The position numbers and the translations under genes were made by a program. Below the pieces are notes generated by a model. That model did not search any database and had not been told where the DNA came from. It saw nothing but the letters and a program-made list of their open reading frames with translations. Positions 45,348-53,858 of a stretch of 64,000 bases of DNA are shown here, one piece after another (position 1 is the first letter of the stretch; each line of letters starts with the position of its first letter). The DNA comes from Paraburkholderia sp. BL21I4N1 (GTDB lineage Bacteria > Pseudomonadota > Gammaproteobacteria > Burkholderiales > Burkholderiaceae). The DNA is taken from contig NZ_PVEN01000001.1 of assembly GCF_002973525.1 (NCBI RefSeq), forward strand, positions 620,001 to 684,000, written 5' to 3'.

Positions 45348-46667
45348 ATGACCAGAGTCATCATTACCGCGATCGGCTCGGCGGGCGACGTTCATCCGCT
45401 GCTCGGCATTGGCGCGGCTCTCGCGGCGCGCGGGCATGAGATCGTTTTCTGCAGTCATCCGCCCTTCGAGGCGGTGGCGCGTCGGCAAGGTTTCGCGTTC
45501 CGACCGATCGGTAGCGAGGATGAATACGCGGCGGCCATGGCGAACCCGGCGCTATGGAATCCGCGCACCTCGTTTCGCACGTTGTGGGCGGTGATTGCAC
45601 CGACGTTGCTGCCGCACTTCCAGACCCTCGTTTCCTTGACCGACGACGATACGATTCTCGTTGGCACGCTGTGGGCGTTTTCCGCGCGGCTGATGCAGGA
45701 GTTGTATCGCGTGCCGCTGGTGTCGGTGCAGGTGTCGCCGTCCACGTTGCTGTCCGCGCATGCGCCGCCGACCCATCCGCGTCTGACGATTCCGCGCGGC
45801 TTGCCACTCGTCGTCAAGTCGGCGTTGCTGCGCGTGATCGAGCGGCAGGTGCTCGATAAGGTCTGTGGACCGGCGTTGAATACGTTGCGCGCACAACTGA
45901 GGCTGGCACCGGCCACCCGTATTTTCGGCCAGTGGCTTCATTCGACCGATGGCGTGCTGTGCCTCTTTCCCGAGTGGTTCGCGCGACCGCAGCCGGACTG
46001 GCCCACGCCGCATCGGCTGAGTGGGTTTCCGCTCTTCAACGATATGGGAGAACCCCCGCCCGATCCGCAACTCGACGCATTTCTCGAGGCGGGGGAGCGG
46101 CCCGTGGTGTTCACCGCCGGCTCGACGCTGATCGACCACGCGCGCCATGAGGAGGTCGTACGTGGCGTACTGCGTGAAAGCGGGCTGCGCGGCCTGCTGC
46201 TGACGCCGCGGGCGCCGGAGCCGTGCGCCGGCTCGTCTGTGTCAGGCGTGCTGCTGAAGCGGCGCTACGTGCCGATGCGGACGCTTCTGCCGCGCTGCCG
46301 GGCGTTGGTGCATCACGGTGGCATCGGCACGGCGGCGTTGGCGTATGCCGCGGGGATCGCGCAGGTCGTCACGCCGTTCGCGCACGATCAGTTCGATAAC
46401 GCGCAGCGGGTGGTGGCGAGCGGTTGCGGTGTGCGGCTCGACGGACCGTTGCACGCGCAAGCGCTTGCGCGCGCGCTGAAGCAGGTGCTCGGCGATCCGT
46501 CGATCGCGACGCAATGTGGGCGCATGCAGGACCAGCTGGCCGCGTCGCCGGACGGCTGTGGCGCTGCCGCGCGCTTTATCGAAGGGTTCATGCGCGGCAG
46601 TGCGCGCCTGCCGGATCGCGAGCGTGTGCCCCGTTTCGCCATGGCGGCGACCGGACACGGTGTATGA
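45348..46667 (+). CDS. rhlB: RhlB, rhamnosyltransferase 1
   Basis: Adds the first rhamnose from dTDP-L-rhamnose to the RhlA product, giving mono-rhamnolipid. GT1-type: N-terminal VIITAIGSAGDVHPLLGIGAA, and the C-terminal donor motif VHHGGIGTAALAYAAGIAQ-V with PFAHDQFDNA. 439 aa, similar to Pseudomonas RhlB (about 426). Starts 9 bases after the methyltransferase and overlaps the MFS gene by 4 bases. Probably membrane-associated in the cytoplasm. Confidence 0.9.
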   Translation: MTRVIITAIGSAGDVHPLLGIGAALAARGHEIVFCSHPPFEAVARRQGFAFRPIGSEDEYAAAMANPALWNPRTSFRTLWAVIAPTLLPHFQTLVSLTDDDTILVGTLWAFSARLMQELYRVPLVSVQVSPSTLLSAHAPPTHPRLTIPRGLPLVVKSALLRVIERQVLDKVCGPALNTLRAQLRLAPATRIFGQWLHSTDGVLCLFPEWFARPQPDWPTPHRLSGFPLFNDMGEPPPDPQLDAFLEAGERPVVFTAGSTLIDHARHEEVVRGVLRESGLRGLLLTPRAPEPCAGSSVSGVLLKRRYVPMRTLLPRCRALVHHGGIGTAALAYAAGIAQVVTPFAHDQFDNAQRVVASGCGVRLDGPLHAQALARALKQVLGDPSIATQCGRMQDQLAASPDGCGAAARFIEGFMRGSARLPDRERVPRFAMAATGHGV

Positions 46668-48319
46668 GCACGGCCACGCCACGGCCGGAAGGCGCAGGTT
46701 GGCCTGACGCGCAGCGCGAGCGCGAGCGCGAGCCGGACGGCATGCATACGAGTGGCGACAACCTGGGCAGCGTGGGCAGCCCGTCAGGCACACCGCACGT
46801 ACGCGGCATGCGGCTCGCGTTGCTGACCTTCGCCTTGTCGCTGGCGACCTTTATCGAAGTGCTGGATTCGACCGTGACCAACGTGGCGGTGCCCGCCATC
46901 TCCGGCGGTCTGGGCGTATCCAACAGCCAGGGCACGTGGGTGATCAGTTCTTACTCGGTGGCCGCCGCGATTGCGGTGCCGTTGACCGGTTGGCTGTCGC
47001 GCCGACTCGGCGAAACGCGGCTGTTTCTCGCCGCCGTGATTCTTTTCACGCTGACGTCGCTGCTCTGCGGTGTGGCCGGCGACTTTCACCTGCTGGTGGT
47101 GTGCCGCGCGTTGCAAGGGCTGTTTTCGGGGCCGATGGTGCCGCTGTCGCAAACCATTCTGTTGCGCACCTTTCCTCCCGACAAGCGGATCGTGGCGCTC
47201 GCCCTGTGGGCGATGACGGTGCTGCTCGCGCCGATTTTCGGTCCGGTGGTCGGCGGCTGGATTATCGATAACTTCTCATGGCCGTGGATCTTCCTGATCA
47301 ATCTGCCGATCGGCATCTTCTCGTTCGCGGTGTGCATGACGCTACTACGCGGCGACGCGCGTAGCGCCGGCGCCGCCCGCGCCGCGCCGATCGATCTGCC
47401 GGGTATCGTGCTGCTGATCGTCGGCGTCGGGTCGCTACAAGTGGTGCTCGACCTCGGCCACGACCGTGGCTGGTTCGATTCTCCGTTGATCCTGACGCTG
47501 GCGATCGTCGCCGCGCTGACGATCGTCTCGCTGCTGATCTGGGAAGCGGGCGAACGGCACCCGGTGATCGATCTGAGCCTGTTTCGCGACCGCACGTTTT
47601 CGTTCTGCGTGTTGATCATCTCGCTCGGCATGATGAGCTTCTCCGTGGTCGGCGTGATCTTTCCGCTGTGGTTGCAGGCGGTGATGGGCTACACCGCGTA
47701 TCAGGCCGGGTTGGCCACGGCGCCACTCGGCGTGCTGGCCTTAGTGTTCTCGATTCTGGTCGGCATCTACGCCGCGCGTTTCGATGCCCGCATGCTTGCC
47801 ACGTTCGGTTTTCTCGTGTTCGCGGCCGTGTTGTGGTGGGACGCGCATTTCACGCTGACCATGAGCTTCACGCAAATCATCACACCGGGTCTGATCCAGG
47901 GCATCGGGTTGCCGTGTTTCTTCATTCCACTCACGGCCGCGACGCTTTCGCGGGTGTCCGACGACAAACTCGCCGCCGCCTCCAGCCTGTCGAACTTTTT
48001 GCGGACGTTGTCGGCGGCGTTCGGCACCGCGATGAGCGTCACGCTATGGGACAACCGCGCGCTGTATCACTACGACGTCGTCGCGCAGTCCGTGACGAAA
48101 GCGTCGGGCAATACGCAGCGTTTCGTGCAGAGCCTGCACGGCATGGGTATCGACGGTGCGCGCGAACTCACCACCTTGCATCACGTGGTGCAGCAACAGG
48201 CCTACATGATGGCCACCGGCGATATGTTCCAGATGGCGAGCGTCACGTGTCTCGTGCTCGCCGCGATGATGTGGCTCACGCGTCCGAAGCGGGGCGCGGC
48301 CATGACCATGGGACACTAA
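46664..48319 (+). CDS. DHA2-family MFS exporter (EmrB/QacA type) in the rhl operon
   Basis: Inner-membrane drug/proton antiporter with 14 predicted helices, the presumed rhamnolipid export pump. Seen: motif A region GWLSRRLGETRLFL, LDSTVTNVAVPAISGGLGVS (DHA2 signature), RALQGLFSGPMVPLSQTIL and LAPIFGPVVGGWIIDNFSWP. 551 aa. The N-terminus has a ~45-residue Arg/Glu/Ser-rich tail before the first helix (QREREREPDG). The ATG overlaps the rhlB stop. Together with the HlyD-type and OprM-type proteins downstream it forms a tripartite pump. Burkholderia rhl clusters are known to carry such exporters. Confidence 0.9.
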   Translation: MSTATPRPEGAGWPDAQREREREPDGMHTSGDNLGSVGSPSGTPHVRGMRLALLTFALSLATFIEVLDSTVTNVAVPAISGGLGVSNSQGTWVISSYSVAAAIAVPLTGWLSRRLGETRLFLAAVILFTLTSLLCGVAGDFHLLVVCRALQGLFSGPMVPLSQTILLRTFPPDKRIVALALWAMTVLLAPIFGPVVGGWIIDNFSWPWIFLINLPIGIFSFAVCMTLLRGDARSAGAARAAPIDLPGIVLLIVGVGSLQVVLDLGHDRGWFDSPLILTLAIVAALTIVSLLIWEAGERHPVIDLSLFRDRTFSFCVLIISLGMMSFSVVGVIFPLWLQAVMGYTAYQAGLATAPLGVLALVFSILVGIYAARFDARMLATFGFLVFAAVLWWDAHFTLTMSFTQIITPGLIQGIGLPCFFIPLTAATLSRVSDDKLAAASSLSNFLRTLSAAFGTAMSVTLWDNRALYHYDVVAQSVTKASGNTQRFVQSLHGMGIDGARELTTLHHVVQQQAYMMATGDMFQMASVTCLVLAAMMWLTRPKRGAAMTMGH

Positions 48320-48329
48320 GGAGATCGCG

Positions 48330-49316
48330 ATGACGACGCTGGGCGCACTGATCGTGCTGTTTCATCCGAGCGACGAGCAACTCGCACGTGCGGCGGCCAT
48401 GCGCCACCTGTGCGACCGTTTGCTCGTGGTCGACAACTCGCCGCAGCCCGACGCGCGCGCGGCGTCACTGTTGAAAGCGGCGGGCGTCGCGCTGTTGCAT
48501 CACGGCAACCGGCAAGGCATTGCGGGTGCTTTCAATGGCGGCCTGCACGCACTGTTCGAGCAGGGCGTCGATGCGGTCGCGTTGTTCGACCAGGATTCGG
48601 AGACCCCTGCTGACTATTTCACCGTGATGCGGGAACGTTGCGCCTCGCTTGCCGGCAACGCGTATTTGCTGGGGCCGCGCATCTTCGATGAAAACGACCA
48701 GCGCTTTCTGCCCGAACTCGCCACTAGCGGGCTCGCGGTCGAGCGGCTGTCGGTGCGCGCCGACGCCGCGTTGCAGCGCTGCGCGTTTCTGATCTCATCG
48801 GGCTGTGTGATATCGAGCGAGGCGTTCGCGCGCCTGGGCCGTTTCGACGAGACGTTGTTCATCGATCACGTCGATACCGAATATTGTCTGCGCGCGCTGT
48901 TGCGCAACGTGCCTTTGTACGTCGTGCCGCAGCTGGTGCTGTCGCATCGGATCGGCGCGCGGCGCCGCCACAAACTGGGTGCGTTCGAAATGACGACGAT
49001 GAATCACCCCGGCTTTCGCCGCTACTACAGCGCGCGCAATGCCATGCAACTCGCGCTGCAATATGGACTACGTTTGCCCGTTGCCGTTGTGCCGAATCTG
49101 CTGACGCTGTGGCAGATCGTGCAGATCGTGCTGGCCGAGCAGGACAAGCTGGCGAAGCTCAATGCAATCGCGCTGGGCTTATGGGACGGTCTGTTCTGCC
49201 ACATGGGACCGCTCGAACAAACGCGTCCACGTCTTGCAGCCAAGGCGGCGCGAGCGCGCACCGCGATGGCGCCGGCCGGCGGCGACGGCGCGTTGCATCA
49301 GCCGCGTCATTCCTGA
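48330..49316 (+). CDS. rhlC: RhlC, rhamnosyltransferase 2
   Basis: GT2-family enzyme that adds the second rhamnose to form di-rhamnolipid. Seen: TLGALIVLFHPSDEQLARAA, VDNSPQ, the metal-binding segment VALFDQDSETPADY (D-x-D region), and SSGCVISSEAFARLGRFDET. 328 aa, close to Pseudomonas RhlC (about 325). Ten bases after the MFS gene. Presence of both rhlB and rhlC in one operon predicts mainly di-rhamnolipids, as found in Burkholderia. Confidence 0.9.
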   Translation: MTTLGALIVLFHPSDEQLARAAAMRHLCDRLLVVDNSPQPDARAASLLKAAGVALLHHGNRQGIAGAFNGGLHALFEQGVDAVALFDQDSETPADYFTVMRERCASLAGNAYLLGPRIFDENDQRFLPELATSGLAVERLSVRADAALQRCAFLISSGCVISSEAFARLGRFDETLFIDHVDTEYCLRALLRNVPLYVVPQLVLSHRIGARRRHKLGAFEMTTMNHPGFRRYYSARNAMQLALQYGLRLPVAVVPNLLTLWQIVQIVLAEQDKLAKLNAIALGLWDGLFCHMGPLEQTRPRLAAKAARARTAMAPAGGDGALHQPRHS

Positions 49317-49336
49317 TGTGCCGCGAGACGCACGAC

Positions 49337-50884
49337 ATGAGCCAACGCTTATCAAGCCGTCTCTTCACGCGAACGACGCTGCTGCTGCTTCTTGCCGCGA
49401 CGCTCAACGGCTGCGTGAGCGATGCCGGTCTGCACACGAACGTCGAGCCGCTCAAGCCTTCCACCGATGCGCTTGCGCGAACCGTTGGCCCAGGCGCGAA
49501 CGGCGCATGGCCCGCACCCGATTGGGTCAAGCGCTACAACGATCCGCAACTGAACGAACTCGCCGCCGAAGCGTTGCAAAACAATCCCGATCTGCAGATC
49601 GCCAAGGCGCGAGTCGGCGCCGCGCAGGCTCAACTGGAGCAGTTCGCCTCGCTGACGGGCTTGACCGGCACGGCGGTCGCGTCGGTCAGCAAGAGCCGTC
49701 TGCCACAGCCGGATAACGTGGCCGACGTGTCGGTCGGTGGCCAGCAGATTCCGGTGCAGTTGTTCAACGATTCGACGGTGTCGCCGTCCGCGGTGATCGC
49801 CGGTTTGAGCTACCAGCTCGATCTGTGGGGTAAAAACGCCGCGCTGACACGCAGCCTGCTGTCCACGCGCGACGCCGCTCGCGTCGACGCCGAACAGGCG
49901 CGCCTCACACTGACAGTCGCTCTCGTGACGCTCTACTGCGAACTCGACCGAGCATTCGCGATGCAGGAAATCCTGTTGCAGAAACAACAGGCAGCGGACC
50001 ACGTCGACGCCGTGCTGCGCGAGCGGGGCGCGCGCGGCATCGACAATGCGTACGACGCGGCCGACGCTTCGCTCAAGCGCAGCCGCCTCGCGTCGCAGCA
50101 GGCGCTCAACGACGAGCGGATCCAGTTGACCGAGTTGCAGATCGGCGTGTTGACGGGGCGCGGTCCGGAGCGCGGCTTGTCGTTGCGTCGCCCGCGACTT
50201 GCCGCGACTGCCGACAGTCCGTTGCCTGCGCAACTGCCGGTCGATCTGCTCGGCCGCCGCCCCGACATCGTGGCGGCGCGGTTGCGGGCCGAAGCGGCGC
50301 TCGCAAATACCGACGCGACACGCGCGCAGTTTTATCCCGACGTGAATCTGGTGGCGTTTGCCGGGCTAACCGCATTGACGCCGGCCGCGCTGTTCTCGCG
50401 TGCCGCGCTGACCGGTTCGGTGGGGCCGGCCATTTCGCTGCCGATCTTCGACAGAACGCGCTTGCGCGCGCAACTAGGCGGCGACTACGCCAATGTCGAC
50501 GCGGCCGTTGGCCTTTACAACAAAACGATCGACCAGGCGCTTGGCGAAGTCGCCCAGCAGCTTACCTCGCTGCGCACGGCCGACACGCTCGCGCTGGAGC
50601 AGACGCGCGCGGTGGATGCGGCCTCGCGCATCGTCGCGATTGCCGAGGAGCGGCACCGGCGCGGTATCGGTATGCAGAAGGACGTGACGCTCGCGGATCT
50701 GTCGCTACTCGACGAACGCGCGCAGCAGGTCGATCTGCAAGGGCGTCGTCGCTTGCTGCAAGTGGCGCTGGTCGGCGCGCTCGGCGGCGGGTTCGACGAA
50801 CGCAACGTGGCTGGCGCGCCGATCGCACATTCGCAGCCGGCCTTTTTCTCCCACGCACGCATCATGGACACGCACTTCGATTGA
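49337..50884 (+). CDS. OprM/NodT-family outer-membrane efflux lipoprotein in the rhl operon
   Basis: Outer-membrane channel of a tripartite exporter. Lipobox TLNGC (Cys26) after LFTRTTLLLLLAATL, then two OEP repeats (YNDPQLNELAAEALQNNPDL-QIA; LDLWGKNAALTR; LLGRRPDIVAARLRAEAAL; IGMQKDV). 515 aa. Start at 49337 gives a compact signal peptide; an ATG at 49316 that overlaps the rhlC stop (TGATG) would add seven residues and is possible. It is coupled to the HlyD-type gene right after it. Presumed to release rhamnolipid outside. Confidence 0.88.
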   Translation: MSQRLSSRLFTRTTLLLLLAATLNGCVSDAGLHTNVEPLKPSTDALARTVGPGANGAWPAPDWVKRYNDPQLNELAAEALQNNPDLQIAKARVGAAQAQLEQFASLTGLTGTAVASVSKSRLPQPDNVADVSVGGQQIPVQLFNDSTVSPSAVIAGLSYQLDLWGKNAALTRSLLSTRDAARVDAEQARLTLTVALVTLYCELDRAFAMQEILLQKQQAADHVDAVLRERGARGIDNAYDAADASLKRSRLASQQALNDERIQLTELQIGVLTGRGPERGLSLRRPRLAATADSPLPAQLPVDLLGRRPDIVAARLRAEAALANTDATRAQFYPDVNLVAFAGLTALTPAALFSRAALTGSVGPAISLPIFDRTRLRAQLGGDYANVDAAVGLYNKTIDQALGEVAQQLTSLRTADTLALEQTRAVDAASRIVAIAEERHRRGIGMQKDVTLADLSLLDERAQQVDLQGRRRLLQVALVGALGGGFDERNVAGAPIAHSQPAFFSHARIMDTHFD

Positions 50885-52123
50885 ATGCACAACGATAAAC
50901 AGGCACAGCATGCCGCCGGCTGGACGCAGGAACAGTCCAACGCGGCCAGCATGGCGGACCCGGCGGAGACGCTGCACGAGCGCAAAAGTGCGGTACGACG
51001 ACGCCGCTTCGCCATTTTCTTCGGCGTGGTGGCGCTCGCCGGGGCGGCGTGGCTCACGTACTGGGGATTGAGCGCGCGCTTCTACGAGGAGACCGACGAC
51101 GCCTACGTGGCCGGCAACATCGTGCAGATCGCAGCACAAATACCGGGCACCGTCACCGATATTCTGGTGGACAACACACGCCAGGTGCGCGCCGGTCAGC
51201 CGCTCGTCAAGCTCGACGATACCGAAGCGGCCGCCGCGTTCGCGCAGGCTCGTGCGCAATTGACGCTGGCCGTGCGCCAGGTGGCGAACGCGACGATTTC
51301 GCGCAAGCTGTACGTGCAATCCATCGACGCGCGCCGCGCCGAACTCGCATTGGCGCAACGCGCACTAGCGGCGCGCGACCATGCGTCGGTGGAAGTCGTG
51401 TCGCCGGAAGAACTGGCGCGCGCCAGGGAGACGGTGGCGGTTGCCCAAGCGAACCTTGCGTCCGCGCAGGTTCAGCTCGACGCCGCGCGTGCGCTGGGCG
51501 GCAAATTTTCGATCGAATCGAGTCCGACGGTATTACAAGCTGCGGCGCAATTGCGGCTCGCGTACCGCAATGTTCAGCGCACGACCGTGGTGTCGCCGGT
51601 GGACGGCACAGTCGGCCAGCGTTCGGTGCAGATCGGACAGCAGGTCGGGCCGGGGCTCGCGTTGATGTCGATCATTCCGCTCGAACGCTTGTGGGTCGAG
51701 GCCAACTTCAAGGAAGGGCAAATTCGTAGCATGCGGGTGGGGCAGCCGGTGCGTATCGTATCGGACGTGTATGGCTCGCAAGTGGTGTATCGCGGCCATG
51801 TGGAAGGTTTTTCGGCGGGTACGGGTAGCGCCTTTTCAATGTTGCCGTCGCAGAACGCGGCCGGCAACTGGATCAAGGTCGTGCAGCGCGTGCCGATTGT
51901 GATTTCGCTGGATGCGGCGGAATTGGCCGCACATCCGTTGCGGTTGGGTTTGTCGATGCAGGTGTCGGTGGATACGCACCAGCGCGGCGGTCATCTGATC
52001 GGCAACGACACACCAGCGGCGACCCAGACGACTCGTGTGCACGATAACGTTTCGCGCGATGCCGACGCGTTGATCGCGCGAATCATCAAGGAGAACAGCG
52101 ACCGCGGTGGCACAGCCGATTAG
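50885..52123 (+). CDS. HlyD/EmrA-family membrane-fusion protein in the rhl operon
   Basis: Periplasmic adaptor that links the MFS pump to the OprM-like channel. Seen: one helix (about 38-58, FAIFFGVVALAGAAWLTYWG), EETDDAYVAGNIVQIAAQIP, the lipoyl half-motif VDNTRQVRAGQPLVKLDDTE, a coiled-coil region (130-200), and second half-motif VVSPVDGTVGQRSVQIGQQV. 412 aa. Its ATG directly follows the preceding stop. Last gene of the operon; its end overlaps by 4 bases with the convergent Cys-cluster gene, and no terminator separates them. Confidence 0.9.
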   Translation: MHNDKQAQHAAGWTQEQSNAASMADPAETLHERKSAVRRRRFAIFFGVVALAGAAWLTYWGLSARFYEETDDAYVAGNIVQIAAQIPGTVTDILVDNTRQVRAGQPLVKLDDTEAAAAFAQARAQLTLAVRQVANATISRKLYVQSIDARRAELALAQRALAARDHASVEVVSPEELARARETVAVAQANLASAQVQLDAARALGGKFSIESSPTVLQAAAQLRLAYRNVQRTTVVSPVDGTVGQRSVQIGQQVGPGLALMSIIPLERLWVEANFKEGQIRSMRVGQPVRIVSDVYGSQVVYRGHVEGFSAGTGSAFSMLPSQNAAGNWIKVVQRVPIVISLDAAELAAHPLRLGLSMQVSVDTHQRGGHLIGNDTPAATQTTRVHDNVSRDADALIARIIKENSDRGGTAD

Positions 52124-53070
52124 TTAGCGTCCGCGCTGGATAAGTAGGCTTCGACGCTCGCCGCGAAGGCCCTGTCTTCACTCCGGCTTGCTAGCGGCGT
52201 GGCGAGCAGCGTTCTGGCGCGCTGAAACGCGTTGGCGAAGCCACGCAGTTCCTGCGTGACCGGACGGTCGTCGAGCCGGCGGCGCAACAACGCTTGCGCA
52301 ATGCGGCGCTCGATCAACGCAAGTTGACTGTCGATATAGTCGAGGCACCGCTCCCGGCAGCGCACCGACGCGCCCGCTACGGCCAGCAGCGCCGGCACGA
52401 TCGAAATTGTCAGAAAGCCGCCTGCGGGAATGCGAGCCAACGCGGCGGGCGATTCGAACAGGTCCTTACGTAGCGATTCGAATACGGCGCGACCCCACAT
52501 CGCCTTCTCCTGTTCGAGCGCGCTGCGGCGGCGCGCCAACGCGTGCCGCGCGGTCGCGTCTTCGATGCGCCCGTCGGCAACCAGCAGCGTCGCGTCGGCG
52601 TGCGGTCCTTCCTGAATGCAATCGTTGCCAAGATACAGCGCGCTTTGATTGCGCCCGGCCAGCACCAGATGCTGCAACTTGTCCGGCACGAGTGGATCGA
52701 GTGGGACGACTTCGCATGTGACGGGTTTCCCCTTCAGGTGGATGCCGCAGCGTCCGTCGTCTTCGAGCGCGGGGCAGCGTGCGAGAGAGGGGTAGTCGTA
52801 GCCCTGCGTGACGATGCTGAAGGTGTCACCGCGACCATGCAGCAACGTATCCGCGAGCGAGGCAAACGCGGCGGCATCTGTTTCGTCGAGCACGCTTTCA
52901 TAGCGACCCGCACGCAGCCGTTCGCCGGTCCGCTTGCTCGGTACGCGGCCAATCGCCAGACAGCCGACGAACAGATCGCGATGCCGGAACAACTCCGGCA
53001 ATGTCATTGCCGGTGGGCTGTTGCAGCATTTGCCACACGCCGAGCACGCGAACGAGAAGGTATTTACCAC
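52120..53070 (-). CDS. YkgJ-family cysteine-cluster protein
   Basis: Probable zinc- or iron-sulfur-binding protein of unknown function. N-terminal cluster CSACGKCCNSPP (C-x2-C-x2-C-C), then RCPALEDDGRCGIHLKGKPVTCE, which supplies further Cys, and CRERCLDY near residue 260. 316 aa from a GTG at 53070 whose codon overlaps the upstream stop; the ATG at 53157 would lie inside the previous gene. The long C-terminal part (100-316) is less conserved in my memory. Last gene of a sulfatase operon; perhaps handles redox or metal supply for the pathway (inference). Confidence 0.75.
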   Translation of the reverse strand: MVNTFSFACSACGKCCNSPPAMTLPELFRHRDLFVGCLAIGRVPSKRTGERLRAGRYESVLDETDAAAFASLADTLLHGRGDTFSIVTQGYDYPSLARCPALEDDGRCGIHLKGKPVTCEVVPLDPLVPDKLQHLVLAGRNQSALYLGNDCIQEGPHADATLLVADGRIEDATARHALARRRSALEQEKAMWGRAVFESLRKDLFESPAALARIPAGGFLTISIVPALLAVAGASVRCRERCLDYIDSQLALIERRIAQALLRRRLDDRPVTQELRGFANAFQRARTLLATPLASRSEDRAFAASVEAYLSSADAN

Positions 53071-53858
53071 GGCCGGCGCACTGAGTCCTGATAGCGCGTC
53101 AGGATGAAATGCGCGACGTCGTTCGAGTGATACGCGGCGATCAGTTGCGAAACCCACGGCTGCGCGCGGTCGGCGTCGCGTACGGTCAGCACGTTTGCGT
53201 ACGGCGAGCGCGCGTCTTCGATACCGAGACCGTCGCGCGCCGGATAGAGACCCGCGCGCGCTGCGTCGTCGCTATCGATCACCGCGAAGGCCACGCTATT
53301 CAAGGTGTCGAACAGATGCGCGCGCGGCACACGGCGAATCTTCAGATTCAGCCGGTTGCTGGTGACGTCGCTGAGCTTTGCATGCAGGCCGGCGCTGTCC
53401 CTGAAGGTCAGCAGCGTGAAATTCTGCAACAGGATCAGTGCGCGCGAGGTGCCGTCGGCGTCGTCGGGAATCGCGATCGTCGCGCCGCGTTGCAACTGGC
53501 CGAGGTTCGTCAGCGTGCGCGAGTACAGCGCGATGGGAAACGTCACGGTCGTCGTGACTCGGGTGAGCGGATAGTCGTGCTGTTTGCGCTGCGCGTCGAG
53601 ACTCGGACCGTCTTCGAAACTTGCCGCGTCGATCTGGCTCGCGGCGAGCGCCGCGTCGATGCGCTCGGGTCGATCGAACACCACGACTTCGAGCGTGAGT
53701 CCCTGGCGGGCTGCAACACGGCGTACTTCGTCCATGATTTGTGCCTGTGCGCCGGGAATCACGCCGATCCTGACGACCTGCGGTTCCGCAGCTTCCGCGT
53801 GTTGGAGCAGGCATGTCGCGCCCAGCAGCAGCGCCATGGCAAATTGAAGGGGCTTCAT
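53064..53858 (-). CDS. MetQ/NlpA-like periplasmic binding protein
   Basis: Substrate-binding protein of the NlpA family, which normally binds methionine or another organosulfur compound. Seen: signal peptide MKPLQFAMALLLGATCLLQ and cleavage after HAEA; RIGVIPGAQAQIMDEVRRVA; DAALAASQIDAASFEDGPSL; the family signature IAIPDDADGTSRALILLQNF; FAVIDSDDAARAGL. 264 aa. Unlike most NlpA proteins it lacks a lipobox (the Cys at 16 is preceded by Thr), so it is soluble. Start overlaps the FGE stop by 4 bases. No matching permease or ATPase genes are in the window, so it must use a distant one. Confidence 0.83.
   Translation of the reverse strand: MKPLQFAMALLLGATCLLQHAEAAEPQVVRIGVIPGAQAQIMDEVRRVAARQGLTLEVVVFDRPERIDAALAASQIDAASFEDGPSLDAQRKQHDYPLTRVTTTVTFPIALYSRTLTNLGQLQRGATIAIPDDADGTSRALILLQNFTLLTFRDSAGLHAKLSDVTSNRLNLKIRRVPRAHLFDTLNSVAFAVIDSDDAARAGLYPARDGLGIEDARSPYANVLTVRDADRAQPWVSQLIAAYHSNDVAHFILTRYQDSVRRPW

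Noticed and set aside
53071..53157. ATG start for the Cys-cluster protein at 53157.
   Set aside because: It would add 29 residues lying within the previous gene; the GTG at 53070 directly at the upstream stop, just before the conserved Cys cluster, fits better.
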